64,000 nt of DNA from Flavobacteriaceae bacterium (lineage in GTDB: Bacteria > Bacteroidota > Bacteroidia > Flavobacteriales > Flavobacteriaceae): positions 558,001 to 622,000 of the forward strand of contig JAGYJF010000002.1 of NCBI GenBank assembly GCA_018402135.1, in the 5' to 3' direction. Of the stretch, positions 1-9,046 are shown piece by piece. The position numbers were made by a program, and so were the translations under genes. The stretch's first letter is position 1; each line of letters starts with the position of its first letter. Below the pieces are notes generated by a model. That model ran no database searches. It worked only from the letters and a program-made list of their open reading frames with translations, and was not told where the DNA came from.

Positions 1-723
1 CAAAGCGTTTAATAAAGTTGATTTACCTACATTGGGCTCGCCCACAATGGCAACTGGAATACCGTTTTTGATAACGTTGCCTACTGCAAAGGAATCGATA
101 AGTCGTTTCAGGACATTTTCAATGCGTTCTAATAATTGTTTAAATTGAGATCGGTCCGCAAACTCAACATCTTCTTCCGAAAAATCCAACTCCAATTCAA
201 TTAGGGACGCAAAATTGAGCAACTCTTCTCGAAGCTTGGCAATCTCGTTAGAAAATCCACCACGCATCTGCTGCATAGCAATTTGATGTGAAGCTTCGTT
301 TTCGCTCGCAATTAAATCGGCCACTGCTTCGGCCTGACTTAAATCTAGTTTTCCGTTTAAAAAGGCACGTAAAGTAAATTCGCCCGCGTTGGCCATTCGA
401 CACCCATTCTTTAAAAAAAGTTGGATGATTTCTTGTTGAATATAGGGACTTCCGTGACAGGATATTTCAAGAACATCTTCACCTGTGTAAGAATTGGGGT
501 TTTTAAAAATGCTTACAAGAACCTGATCAATCACACGCGCACCATCAACTATATGTCCCAAGTGAATGGTATGGGTTTTTTGTGCTGTGAGTTCTTTACC
601 TGAAACTGATTTAAAATACTTACCACCAATACTTATGGCCTCTGTTCCTGACAAGCGAATTACAGCAATGGCTCCCGCACCAGAAGGTGTGGCCAAAGCG
701 ACGATGGTTTCATTTAAAATCAT
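1..723 (-). CDS. mnmE: tRNA modification GTPase MnmE (5' part, cut by window edge)
   Basis: Only the first 241 codons are in the window; the family is usually about 450-460 residues. The N-terminal folate-binding domain begins at the ATG at 721-723 (MILNETIVALATPSG) and the GTPase domain starts at the very edge with the P-loop GEPNVGKST around residues 228-236. With MnmG the enzyme installs the cm5/nm5 group on wobble U34 of some tRNAs. The leader upstream (724-860) is shared with the divergent lipoprotein gene. The C-terminal cysteine motif and the rest of the G domain cannot be inspected here. Confidence 0.97.
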   Translation of the reverse strand, partial: MILNETIVALATPSGAGAIAVIRLSGTEAISIGGKYFKSVSGKELTAQKTHTIHLGHIVDGARVIDQVLVSIFKNPNSYTGEDVLEISCHGSPYIQQEIIQLFLKNGCRMANAGEFTLRAFLNGKLDLSQAEAVADLIASENEASHQIAMQQMRGGFSNEIAKLREELLNFASLIELELDFSEEDVEFADRSQFKQLLERIENVLKRLIDSFAVGNVIKNGIPVAIVGEPNVGKSTLLNAL

Positions 724-829
724 TCAAATAATTTTGAACAAAAGTATTGCAAAATTAAAGATTTAAAACAATTACGACACTATTGCTTTGGTTTAACACC
801 TTTTTAGATACAATTTTGTAGATAGTTTT

Positions 830-837
830 TATATTTG
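830..837 (+). promoter_or_regulatory. Putative flavobacterial -7 element for the TlpA-like lipoprotein gene
   Basis: TATATTTG fits the Bacteroidota TAnnTTTG -7 consensus and ends 23 bases before the ATG at 861. No good TTTG -33 match is present at the usual 19-base spacing, so this rests on the -7 element only. Confidence 0.45.
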
Positions 838-860
838 CAACACCTATAAATTATGATATC

Positions 861-2015
861 ATGAAAAAAATATTAACTGTATTTCTTGTTGCAATTGCAA
901 TTTCATCTTGTAAAAATGAAGCGCCTAAAATTGATGGATATGTTATTGATGGCACCGCTAAAGAAATATATAATGGTATTAGAGTTATACTTCAAACTAC
1001 AAATGAGCAAGGAAGACCCGTACCTATTGACACGGCAATTGTGGTAGATGAAAAATTTATGTTTGAAGGTAAACTTGACAATCCAGAAATGCTCTACATT
1101 TCAGTAAATAGTGTAACTGGAAACTTACCATTGATTATTGAGAATAGCCAAATAACTATAGATATTGATAAAAATAATATCGCCAAATCTAAAGTGACAG
1201 GTTCCAAAAGTAATGATGATTATGTGAAATTTATTGAAGGTAGAACTCAAGCACAATTAGACGTTCAATCGCTAAGCGTTAAATTAGATGAAGCTAAATT
1301 TATAAAGGATACAGAAAACATTAAATTTTATAGTGATAAACTTCAGGACGCTGTTAAAAACAACGAAACCTACGCTTTAACTTTTGTAGAAAATCATCCA
1401 AACAGCTATGTTAGTTTATTCATTATCGACGCACAAACCAATTTAAGAGATGTTGATATTGAAGCCTATGAAACTGCCTTTAATGCTTTAAACACCAGCC
1501 TAAAAACCTCTGAATATGGAGCCAACGTTACAAAAAAAATAGATCAGGTTAAAGAATTTCAACAAAAATCTCAAAATCTTGCAATTGGAAAGAAAGCGCC
1601 TAATTTCACAGCTCCTGATATGAATGGCAACCCTTTAACACTCTATGATATTAAAGGAAAAGTTACCATTATAGATTTTTGGGCGGCTTGGTGTGGACCT
1701 TGCAGGAGAGAAAATCCAAATGTGGTTAAAGTCTACAACCAGTTTCACGACAAAGGCCTAGAAATAATAGGCGTTTCACTTGATGGAACACCAAGACAAG
1801 GTGATGCCAAAGCTGCTTGGTTAAAGGCTGTTGAAGATGATAAACTTACTTGGCACCAAGTATCTAATCTACAATATTTTAACGGTCCTGTGGCTAAACT
1901 TTACGATATCAATTCTATACCAGCCACGTACATTATAGATAAAGAAGGTACCATTATCGCCAAAAATTTAAGAGGTATTGCCTTGGAACAAAAAATTGCT
2001 GAATTACTTAATTAA
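861..2015 (+). CDS. TlpA-like thiol-disulfide oxidoreductase lipoprotein with DUF4369-like N-terminus
   Basis: 384 residues. The N-terminus is a lipoprotein signal with lipobox ISSC (Cys17). The first part (about 25-125) resembles the DUF4369 domain that often precedes TlpA modules in Bacteroidota; a mostly helical linker follows, and residues about 240-384 form a thioredoxin/AhpC-TSA fold with the redox motif WCGPC (Cys278, Cys281) and the cis-proline segment SIPATYIID. It probably works in the periplasm, anchored to a membrane, reducing or exchanging disulfides, for instance in cytochrome c maturation or protein repair. Monocistronic: a hairpin terminator follows. The substrate cannot be deduced. 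Confidence 0.9.
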   Translation: MKKILTVFLVAIAISSCKNEAPKIDGYVIDGTAKEIYNGIRVILQTTNEQGRPVPIDTAIVVDEKFMFEGKLDNPEMLYISVNSVTGNLPLIIENSQITIDIDKNNIAKSKVTGSKSNDDYVKFIEGRTQAQLDVQSLSVKLDEAKFIKDTENIKFYSDKLQDAVKNNETYALTFVENHPNSYVSLFIIDAQTNLRDVDIEAYETAFNALNTSLKTSEYGANVTKKIDQVKEFQQKSQNLAIGKKAPNFTAPDMNGNPLTLYDIKGKVTIIDFWAAWCGPCRRENPNVVKVYNQFHDKGLEIIGVSLDGTPRQGDAKAAWLKAVEDDKLTWHQVSNLQYFNGPVAKLYDINSIPATYIIDKEGTIIAKNLRGIALEQKIAELLN

Positions 2016-2036
2016 ACAAATGCATAATCCAAAATA

Positions 2037-2070
2037 AAAAAGGCCACTAGAAAATGAGTAGCTTTTTTTT
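2037..2070 (+). terminator. Rho-independent terminator after the TlpA-like gene
   Basis: A 12-base arm at 2037-2048 pairs with 2057-2068 (one G-U and one C-A mismatch), loop of eight bases, continuing into an eight-T run ending at 2070. It lies between the convergent genes ending at 2015 and 2091, so it may serve both. Confidence 0.65.
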
Positions 2071-2090
2071 CAGTAACTTTTTAAAAAGCT

Positions 2091-2741
2091 TTATAGTTTT
2101 CCAGTTTTATGCATAACAAACAAAATGATAATTGGAATCGCTAATAAAAGCACCATTAACAAGGAAGTTTTTAATAACACTGGCAACATAATCAAGGTGG
2201 CAACATAACCACCGATAGCACCACCAAAATGTGCGTCGTGGCCAATATTGCCAATACTTTTTTTCATTCCATAAATAGAATATAGAAGGTAACCAATACC
2301 AAATACATAAGCGGGAATCGGCACAGGAATCAAGAATAAATACAAACTCATATTGGGCTCAAGCAGTATGGCAGAGTACAAAACACCTGTAACCGCACCG
2401 CTGGCACCAACAGCATTGTATTGATCTTCATCTTTATGAAAATAGTAGCTTAAATAGCTTCCTAAAAGCAAGCTAACGATATAAATAATAAGAAAATTAA
2501 AGCTATTAAGATTGTAGATTACTATGGGAGCGAAAAAGTATAGGGTGAACATATTAAAAAACAAATGCATACTGTTTACATGCAAAAATCCGGAGCTAAA
2601 CATTCGTATTTTTTGACCAGACTTAATGGCACCAATATTGAATTTATAGCGTTCAAAAAAACTATAATCGTTTAGTGCCTTATACGTGATAATAACGTTT
2701 GCTGCAATAACAATAATAGTTACCAAATCAAATCCTCCCAT
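2091..2741 (-). CDS. Rhomboid family intramembrane serine protease
   Basis: 216 residues with about six transmembrane segments. The rhomboid signature residues are all visible: HLFFN (His59, Asn63) in TM2, the nucleophile in GASGAV (Ser114) and the catalytic histidine in AHFGG (His171). Rhomboids cleave membrane-spanning helices of substrate proteins within the cytoplasmic membrane. Substrate unknown. The gene is divergent from the acyltransferase gene at 2798, with only 56 bases between start codons. Length is normal for short bacterial rhomboids. Confidence 0.93.
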   Translation of the reverse strand: MGGFDLVTIIVIAANVIITYKALNDYSFFERYKFNIGAIKSGQKIRMFSSGFLHVNSMHLFFNMFTLYFFAPIVIYNLNSFNFLIIYIVSLLLGSYLSYYFHKDEDQYNAVGASGAVTGVLYSAILLEPNMSLYLFLIPVPIPAYVFGIGYLLYSIYGMKKSIGNIGHDAHFGGAIGGYVATLIMLPVLLKTSLLMVLLLAIPIIILFVMHKTGKL

Positions 2742-2781
2742 ATGATGTATTGATTAAAAGTTAAATTTTATCTTTACCTCG

Positions 2782-2789
2782 CAAATTTA
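2782..2789 (-). promoter_or_regulatory. Putative -7 element of the rhomboid gene
   Basis: Read on the minus strand this is TAAATTTG, a full match to TAnnTTTG, 40 bases before the start codon. A weaker plus-strand candidate (TATCTTTA, 2769-2776) would serve the divergent acyltransferase gene, so the 56-base gap probably holds back-to-back promoters. Confidence 0.4.
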
Positions 2790-2797
2790 ATCATTCT

Positions 2798-3688
2798 ATG
2801 CAACTAATTGCTTACATACTTATTTATCCTTTTTTGTGGTTGGTTTCGATATTACCATTTAAATTATTGTATGCCTTTTCGGATGTGTTGTACTTTTTCA
2901 TCTACAAAGTTTTTGGCTACCGCACTAAAACTGTGAAATACAATATAAATTTGGTTTTTCCGGAGAAATCAGATCAAGAGGTAAAACACATTATGGATAG
3001 GTTTTACCATCACCTGTGCGATATGATTTTGGAAGCCATTAAATCGATGACAATTTCCGAAGCCGTTATGAAAAAGCGCTATACATTTTCGAATGTTGAA
3101 TTAATACAAGAACTGGGAAATCAAGGCAAAAGTGTGGTGCTTATGTGTGGGCATTACGGGAGTTGGGAATGGATTTTTATTCTACAAAAACACATACAAC
3201 ACAAGGGTTATGCTATTTATAAAAAGTTAGCAAATGTGTATTTTGATAGACTAGCCAGACGCATACGTGCAAAATTTGATTCGCATTTAGTAACTACCAA
3301 AGAAGCTTTCAAAGTTATTTCGGATGCCCATAACAATGGTGAACTCACTCTCAACGGTTTTGCCTCCGATCAATCTCCAAAAGCAGACAAGGCGTTTCAC
3401 TGGCAGGAATTTATGGGTATTAAAGTGCCTGTGCATACTGGAGCCGAAGTTTTAGCAAAAAAACTAAATATGAGCGTGGTTTTTTTTAGTGTGAAACGTT
3501 TAAAGCGTGGTTATTACGAAACAACTTTTACCAAAATAACAGATCATCCAAATAGTCATAAGGATTATGAAATTACCGATATATTTTTAAAATTATTAGA
3601 AGCACAAATTCACCAAGCACCGGAGTACTACTTATGGACACACAAGCGATGGAAACACAAAGACGTGGTACCAGATACCTTTAAATAA
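2798..3688 (+). CDS. LpxL/HtrB-like lysophospholipid/lipid A acyltransferase
   Basis: 296 residues. A hydrophobic N-terminus precedes the acyltransferase domain; the catalytic HX4E motif is GHYGSWE (His119, Glu124), typical of the LpxL/LpxM (Lip_A_acyltrans) family rather than the HX4D of PlsC. Such enzymes transfer a secondary acyl chain to lipid A at the inner membrane; in Bacteroidota related proteins also make ornithine/glycine-type aminolipids, so the acceptor is uncertain. Its stop codon (3686-3688) directly abuts the stop of the convergent gene at 3689, leaving no space for a terminator. Confidence 0.88.
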   Translation: MQLIAYILIYPFLWLVSILPFKLLYAFSDVLYFFIYKVFGYRTKTVKYNINLVFPEKSDQEVKHIMDRFYHHLCDMILEAIKSMTISEAVMKKRYTFSNVELIQELGNQGKSVVLMCGHYGSWEWIFILQKHIQHKGYAIYKKLANVYFDRLARRIRAKFDSHLVTTKEAFKVISDAHNNGELTLNGFASDQSPKADKAFHWQEFMGIKVPVHTGAEVLAKKLNMSVVFFSVKRLKRGYYETTFTKITDHPNSHKDYEITDIFLKLLEAQIHQAPEYYLWTHKRWKHKDVVPDTFK

Positions 3689-5191
3689 TTACAATTGAAA
3701 CCACGTATTTACTAAATCACTGTGTTTTGAATTCTTCTGACTTTTATGAATAAACTCATTGCTATCTCTATCATAATCATAGTCATTTTTCCATTGTTTA
3801 TGATTTTCAGCTAAATCGATAATACCATTACAAATCACTTCTATTTCGGCATTGGTTGTGGTTGGATGTATTGACATTCTAATCCATCCTGGTTTTCGCA
3901 CCAAATCACCTATGCTAATTTGGTTGGTTAGCTCGTGCGATGTGTCGTAATCTACATGCAGTAAATAATGTCCGTAAGTTCCAGCACAACTGCAGCCGCC
4001 GCGGGTTTGAATACCAAACTTGTCATTTAGCAATTTAACGCCAAGATTGTAATGTAACTCATCTATATAAAACGATAGCACTCCCAGCCTATCCTGATGT
4101 TGTTCGGCGAGAATATGAATATTTTTGACTGGCTTTAACCTTTTAAAACAATACTTTACGAGTTCGTGTTCACGTGTTAAAATATTCTCAACACCCATTT
4201 GTTCCTTTAAATTAATAGCTAATGCTGTTTTAATGGTTTGTAAAAAACCTGGTGTGCCTCCATCTTCACGTTCTTCGATGTTTTCAATGTATTTATGCTC
4301 ACCCCACGGGTTGGTCCAACTTACCGTGCCGCCGCCCGGACAATCAGGAATCATATTTTTATACAATTTTTTGTTGAAAACCAAAACACCACTGGTTCCA
4401 GGTCCTCCTAAAAATTTATGAGGTGAAAAATAAATAGCATCTAAATAAGCATCGGCATCATTTGGGTGCATATTGATAGTAACATAGGGTGCTGAACAGG
4501 CAAAATCCACAAAACACACACCGTTATGTTGGTGCATCAACTTAGCTACTTCGTGATAAGGTGTTTGAATGCCAGTAACATTCGAACCCGCAATAATAGC
4601 AGCAATTTTTAAAGGATGGTCTTGATATTGCTTTAATAAGGTTTCTAAGTTTTCTAAACTAAACAAGCCTTCTTTTCCCGGTGGAATAACCTCAACCTTG
4701 GCCATGGTTTCTAACCATGACGTGTGGTTGGAATGGTGTTCCATATGCGAGACGAATACTACAGGCTTTAGCGCATCGGGAACCTGAGTGTAGACTTTTA
4801 AATTTTCAGGTATTTTCAATCCTAAAATCCTTTGGAATTTATTAACGACGGCTGTCATACCACTACCAGAAACTATCAATACATCGTCATCATGGGCATT
4901 TACATGTTTTTTTATGATGTCTTTCGCCTTGTGATAAGCATGTGTCATTGCGGTTCCTGAGACCGTTGTTTCGGTGTGTGTATTGGCTACAAATGGTCCG
5001 AATTCGTTAGTGAGTTTCTCTTCAATAGGGCGATAAAGTCTACCTGAAGCTGTCCAATCGGTATAAATGATTTCTTTTATGCCGTAAGGCGATTCAAAAG
5101 TTTGGTGAATGCCAATGATATGTTGACGAAACTTATTAAAATACGTTTCCAGTTTACGTGTCATTTCGATTGGTTGCTTTGCAGAAATCAT
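3689..5191 (-). CDS. Class V PLP-dependent aminotransferase / cysteine desulfurase-like enzyme
   Basis: 500 residues, longer than the roughly 400 of IscS/SufS. Fold-type I features are seen: the PLP-lysine region SPHKFLGGPG, a preceding HxDFACSAPY segment (the PLP-stacking Asp region) and a late GGCSCAG motif with two cysteines placed like the desulfurase cysteine loop. The family of longer flavobacterial class V enzymes has no settled substrate, so desulfurase activity is possible but not proven. It is transcribed in the same direction as glmM, whose gene ends 23 bases upstream, so they may be cotranscribed. Confidence 0.85.
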   Translation of the reverse strand: MISAKQPIEMTRKLETYFNKFRQHIIGIHQTFESPYGIKEIIYTDWTASGRLYRPIEEKLTNEFGPFVANTHTETTVSGTAMTHAYHKAKDIIKKHVNAHDDDVLIVSGSGMTAVVNKFQRILGLKIPENLKVYTQVPDALKPVVFVSHMEHHSNHTSWLETMAKVEVIPPGKEGLFSLENLETLLKQYQDHPLKIAAIIAGSNVTGIQTPYHEVAKLMHQHNGVCFVDFACSAPYVTINMHPNDADAYLDAIYFSPHKFLGGPGTSGVLVFNKKLYKNMIPDCPGGGTVSWTNPWGEHKYIENIEEREDGGTPGFLQTIKTALAINLKEQMGVENILTREHELVKYCFKRLKPVKNIHILAEQHQDRLGVLSFYIDELHYNLGVKLLNDKFGIQTRGGCSCAGTYGHYLLHVDYDTSHELTNQISIGDLVRKPGWIRMSIHPTTTNAEIEVICNGIIDLAENHKQWKNDYDYDRDSNEFIHKSQKNSKHSDLVNTWFQL

Positions 5192-5214
5192 GCTGTAAAT
5201 TTAATTTAAAGGTG

Positions 5215-6603
5215 TTAAATATTGGCAATAGTTTTTATAGTATCCATTATTTGAATTGCCAAACTATCGGCCTGTGTCTGCGATGGTGCCTCTGTGTAGA
5301 TGCGTATAATAGGTTCGGTGTTACTTTTACGCAGGTGTACCCAACTGTCTTCGAAATTAATTTTAACGCCATCAATGGTTAAAACCTCTTCGTTTTGAAA
5401 TTTTTCAGCAATGGTATTTAAAATTCCATCTACGTCTAAACTTTCCGTTAATTCAATTTTGTTTTTACTCATATAGTATTGCGGATAGGTTTTTTTTAGT
5501 GCACTAACCGATAAATTCTTTTCTGCGAGCAAACTTAAAAACAAGGCAATTCCAACTAAGGCATCGCGTCCGTAATGCAATTCAGGATAAATTATACCGC
5601 CATTGCCTTCGCCGCCAATCACAGCGTTGGTTTGCTTCATCAGTTCTACCACATTTACTTCACCAACCGCACTTGCCTGATAAGACCCCTTGTGTTTTTC
5701 AGTTACATCTTTTAAGGCTCTGGTGGAACTCATATTGCTAACTGTATTTCCTGGAGTTTTACTCAATACATAATCAGCACAAGCCACCAAGGTGTATTCT
5801 TCTCCAAACATATCACCATTTTCATCCATAAAAGCCAATCTATCCACATCGGGATCTACTACAATTCCCAAGTCAGCACGATGATTCACTACAGCCTGAG
5901 ATAAATCGGTGAGGTGCTCTTTTAAGGGCTCTGGATTATGAGGAAATTCGCCATTCGGTTCACAAAATAATTTAACGGTGTGCACCCCTAATCGGTCTAA
6001 TAGTAATGGAATAATGATACCTCCCGTAGAATTTACACCGTCAAAAACCACTTTGAATTTGGCGTTTTTAATCGCTTCGACATTTACCAATTCTAGTTTT
6101 AAAACAGCGTCAATATGAAGATCCATATAAGCGTCATTTACCGTAATTTTTCCTAGGTTGTCTACTTCGGCAAAATTCATTTTATTAGACTCGGCCACTT
6201 CCAAAATATACTGACCTTCTTCTGCATTTAAAAATTCGCCTTTGGCATTTAATAATTTAAGGGCATTCCACTGTTTAGGATTGTGGCTCGCTGTTAAAAT
6301 AATTCCACCGTCGGCATGCTCCATCGGTACCGCAATTTCTACTGTTGGTGTGGTTGACAATCCGAGATCTATCACATGAATTCCCATGCCAACTAAAGTA
6401 TGCATTACCAAACCTTGTATCATTTCTCCTGAAATACGCGCATCTCTTCCTACTACAACTCTGTAGTTTTCTTTATTACGCTGTTCTTTAATCCAAGTTC
6501 CATAAGCCGCTGCAAAGGTCACTGCATCTATAGGTGTTAAATTATGTGAAACTGCACCACCAATGGTACCTCTTATACCTGAAATTGATTTAATTAAGGT
6601 CAT
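5215..6603 (-). CDS. glmM: Phosphoglucosamine mutase
   Basis: 462 residues. The phosphoserine site lies in TASHNPKQWN (Ser106); the metal-binding loop is DPDVDRLAF, the sugar-binding loop GEGNGG and the C-terminal phosphate-binding loop RKSNTEPIIR. This is the alpha-D-phosphohexomutase architecture with four domains. It converts glucosamine-6-P to glucosamine-1-P for UDP-GlcNAc, feeding peptidoglycan and LPS. In Bacteroidota the closest group is annotated GlmM; phosphomannomutase activity cannot be excluded from sequence alone. Confidence 0.88.
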   Translation of the reverse strand: MTLIKSISGIRGTIGGAVSHNLTPIDAVTFAAAYGTWIKEQRNKENYRVVVGRDARISGEMIQGLVMHTLVGMGIHVIDLGLSTTPTVEIAVPMEHADGGIILTASHNPKQWNALKLLNAKGEFLNAEEGQYILEVAESNKMNFAEVDNLGKITVNDAYMDLHIDAVLKLELVNVEAIKNAKFKVVFDGVNSTGGIIIPLLLDRLGVHTVKLFCEPNGEFPHNPEPLKEHLTDLSQAVVNHRADLGIVVDPDVDRLAFMDENGDMFGEEYTLVACADYVLSKTPGNTVSNMSSTRALKDVTEKHKGSYQASAVGEVNVVELMKQTNAVIGGEGNGGIIYPELHYGRDALVGIALFLSLLAEKNLSVSALKKTYPQYYMSKNKIELTESLDVDGILNTIAEKFQNEEVLTIDGVKINFEDSWVHLRKSNTEPIIRIYTEAPSQTQADSLAIQIMDTIKTIANI

Positions 6604-6621
6604 TTGAACATATATTTAAAG

Positions 6622-6629
6622 CAAATATA
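6622..6629 (-). promoter_or_regulatory. Putative -7 element of glmM
   Basis: Minus-strand TATATTTG, a full TAnnTTTG match, 18 bases before the glmM ATG. No convincing -33 box is seen at 19 bases upstream. Confidence 0.45.
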
Positions 6630-6674
6630 ACACCTATGAATAAAAATGTGCGCTTGAATTTGTAATTTAACCCA

Positions 6675-7280
6675 ATGAATTTTTTAGCCCATATTTATCT
6701 TTCAAACAATATCCCTTTGGTGAGCATTGGCAATTTTATAGCCGATGGTATAAAGGGCAGCGAATACAAAAGTTTTCCGAGAGACATTCAAATCGGGATT
6801 TTGCTACATCGAGAAATTGATACCTTTACCGATGCACATCCAACGGTGAGGCAAAGTACGAAACGCCTGCATCAAAATTACAGTCATTACAGCGGTGTTA
6901 TTGTTGATATTTTATACGACCACTTTTTGGCTAAAAATTGGAATCGCTATTCAAAGGTTCCTTTAGAATTTTTTGTGAGCAACTTTTACGATCTTTTAGA
7001 AGACCACTTTGAATTGCTGCCCAAACGCATTCAACACATGATTCCATATATGATTGCTGATAATTGGTTGTTGAATTACGCCAATATAGAAGGCATTCAA
7101 AAAGTATTAGACGGAATGAATCGTCGTACCAAAAACCTATCGGGCATGAACAATGCAACCTCCGAACTTATCACCTATTACAGTGAATTTGAGCAGGAAT
7201 TCACTGAATTTTTTGAAGAATTACGCCGTTTTTCTACATCTAAATTATCAGAGTTAACGACTAAATTCGCCTTAAAATGA
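6675..7280 (+). CDS. Acyl carrier protein phosphodiesterase (AcpH-like)
   Basis: 201 residues beginning MNFLAHIYLS, the conserved opening of the AcpH/DUF479 family, with HREIDTFTDAHP carrying the conserved metal-binding His/Asp residues of this HD-like fold. AcpH removes the 4'-phosphopantetheine group from holo-ACP, but many family members are unproven. Its stop overlaps the start of the gamma-glutamyltransferase gene by the four bases ATGA, so the two are translationally linked although no functional tie is known. Confidence 0.82.
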   Translation: MNFLAHIYLSNNIPLVSIGNFIADGIKGSEYKSFPRDIQIGILLHREIDTFTDAHPTVRQSTKRLHQNYSHYSGVIVDILYDHFLAKNWNRYSKVPLEFFVSNFYDLLEDHFELLPKRIQHMIPYMIADNWLLNYANIEGIQKVLDGMNRRTKNLSGMNNATSELITYYSEFEQEFTEFFEELRRFSTSKLSELTTKFALK

Positions 7281-8980
7281 AATCTTGGATCTTCAGTTTT
7301 CTCATCATAACGATTTTTTGGTCTTGTAAAGACAATCAATCCCCTCAGATTTCCAATATACCACATCAAGGTGTTATTGCCGAAAAAGCCATGGTGGTAT
7401 CCGCACGAGAAGAAGCCTCAGAAATTGGATTGGCCATTTTAAAACAAGGTGGCAACGCCTTTGACGCTATGATGGCTACCGAAATGGCACTAGCCGTTTG
7501 CTATCCATTTGCTGGTAATCTAGGTGGTGGCGGTTTTTTGGTATACCGCCTTGTCGATGGCAGTAAAGGCAGTTTAGATTACCGTGAAAAGGCGCCACTC
7601 GCTGCTACAAAAGACATGTATTTAGACCAACAAGGCAATGTGATTCCTGGTAAAAGTACCATCGGTGGTTTGGCTGTTGGCGTTCCAGGTACGATTGCTG
7701 GAATATTTGAAGCACAAGAAAAATACGGACTATTAGATGTCGCTACGGTTTTAGAGCCGGTAATCCAACTTGCTGAAAAGGGTTTTCAAATTAGTGAAAC
7801 TCAAGAGAGAGAATTTAGCGCTTTGGATAGTTTGTTCACCGTAGTTAATGGTAAAACTATTCTGTTTAATAAATCGGCCAAAGCGGGTGAAATACTGCAA
7901 AATAAAGTACTTGCCAATACTCTGAGGTTATTGGTTGCTGGTGGCTCCAATGCATTTTACGAAGGTGTGATTGCCGATTCGTTAGTCGCATTTTTCCAAA
8001 GAAACGGTAGCATCATAACTCATGAAGATTTGAAACAATACCAACCCGTATGGCGCGAACCTATAACCTTTCAATACAAGGAATACAGCATTTCGTCTAT
8101 GGCGCCACCTGCATCAGGTGGAATTTGTTTAGCGCAAATGATGAGCATGATAAAACCTTTCAAAATTAAAGACTACGGCCATAATTCGCTTAAAACAATT
8201 CAAGTTTTGGTTGAGGCTGAACGCCGTTCCTATGCGGATAGAAATTATTATTTAGGGGATCCAGATTTTGTAGACATTCCAACCCAGCATTTGCTGAGCG
8301 ACTTATATTTAATGCAACGTATGGAAAACTTTTCGTTTGAAAGAGCCACACCATCAACCGAAATACAACAAGGTAACATAGCTATTTACGAAATTGATGA
8401 AACTACACATTACTCCATTGTTGATTCCTTTGGGAATGCCATTGCTGTCACCACAACCCTCAATGGCGCTTATGGGAGTAAATTATTTGCTGATGAACTC
8501 GGATTTTTTCTCAATAATGAAATGGACGACTTTAGTAGTAAACCCGGCGAACCTAATATGTTCGGATTGGTAGGTGCTGAAGCCAATAGCATCGCTCCCG
8601 CAAAGCGAATGCTCAGCTCTATGACGCCAACCATTGTTGAAAAAGATGGTGAATTGTTTATGACCTTGGGCACACCTGGAGGTTCAACCATTATCACTTC
8701 CGTATTACAAACTGTTCTAAACGTCATTGAATTTGATATGGGAATGCAACAGGCTGTTAATGCACCAAGATTTCATCACCAGTGGCTACCGGACGAGATT
8801 AGAATGGAACCTCAAACTTTTTCTCCTGAATTATTGGGAAAACTTGAAAAATTGGGTTATATTTTCAGTGATAAACCCACGCCTATTTTGGGCAAGGTAG
8901 ATGGCATTTTGGTGCTTGACGATGGAAGGCTTGAGGGTGGTGCCGACAGGCGCGGTGACGACACGGCCGTGGGTTTTTAA
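7277..8980 (+). CDS. ggt: Gamma-glutamyltransferase / glutathione hydrolase, lipoprotein
   Basis: 567 residues. An N-terminal lipoprotein signal (lipobox FWSC) puts it in the periplasm. The autoprocessing site is in DETTHYSIVD; by analogy with the known enzyme the first Thr of the pair (Thr376) becomes the N-terminal nucleophile of the small subunit. The GxxGGxG-type loop GNLGGGGF and the late GTPGGSTI loop (gamma-glutamyl binding) are present. It hydrolyses or transfers gamma-glutamyl groups. Flavobacteria of this kind seem to use bacillithiol, so the natural substrate may be other gamma-glutamyl peptides. Overlaps the upstream gene by 4 bases. Confidence 0.93.
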   Translation: MKSWIFSFLIITIFWSCKDNQSPQISNIPHQGVIAEKAMVVSAREEASEIGLAILKQGGNAFDAMMATEMALAVCYPFAGNLGGGGFLVYRLVDGSKGSLDYREKAPLAATKDMYLDQQGNVIPGKSTIGGLAVGVPGTIAGIFEAQEKYGLLDVATVLEPVIQLAEKGFQISETQEREFSALDSLFTVVNGKTILFNKSAKAGEILQNKVLANTLRLLVAGGSNAFYEGVIADSLVAFFQRNGSIITHEDLKQYQPVWREPITFQYKEYSISSMAPPASGGICLAQMMSMIKPFKIKDYGHNSLKTIQVLVEAERRSYADRNYYLGDPDFVDIPTQHLLSDLYLMQRMENFSFERATPSTEIQQGNIAIYEIDETTHYSIVDSFGNAIAVTTTLNGAYGSKLFADELGFFLNNEMDDFSSKPGEPNMFGLVGAEANSIAPAKRMLSSMTPTIVEKDGELFMTLGTPGGSTIITSVLQTVLNVIEFDMGMQQAVNAPRFHHQWLPDEIRMEPQTFSPELLGKLEKLGYIFSDKPTPILGKVDGILVLDDGRLEGGADRRGDDTAVGF

Positions 8981-9046
8981 TAAAAAAGATTCAAGTTATT
9001 ACTTCTAACTTTAATAATAGCAACTAACATCTAATACTTAACAATC

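Noticed and set aside
8470..8727. Long open frames antisense to the gamma-glutamyltransferase and to other long genes
   Set aside because: They lack protein-like composition and start signals and lie wholly inside well-supported genes.
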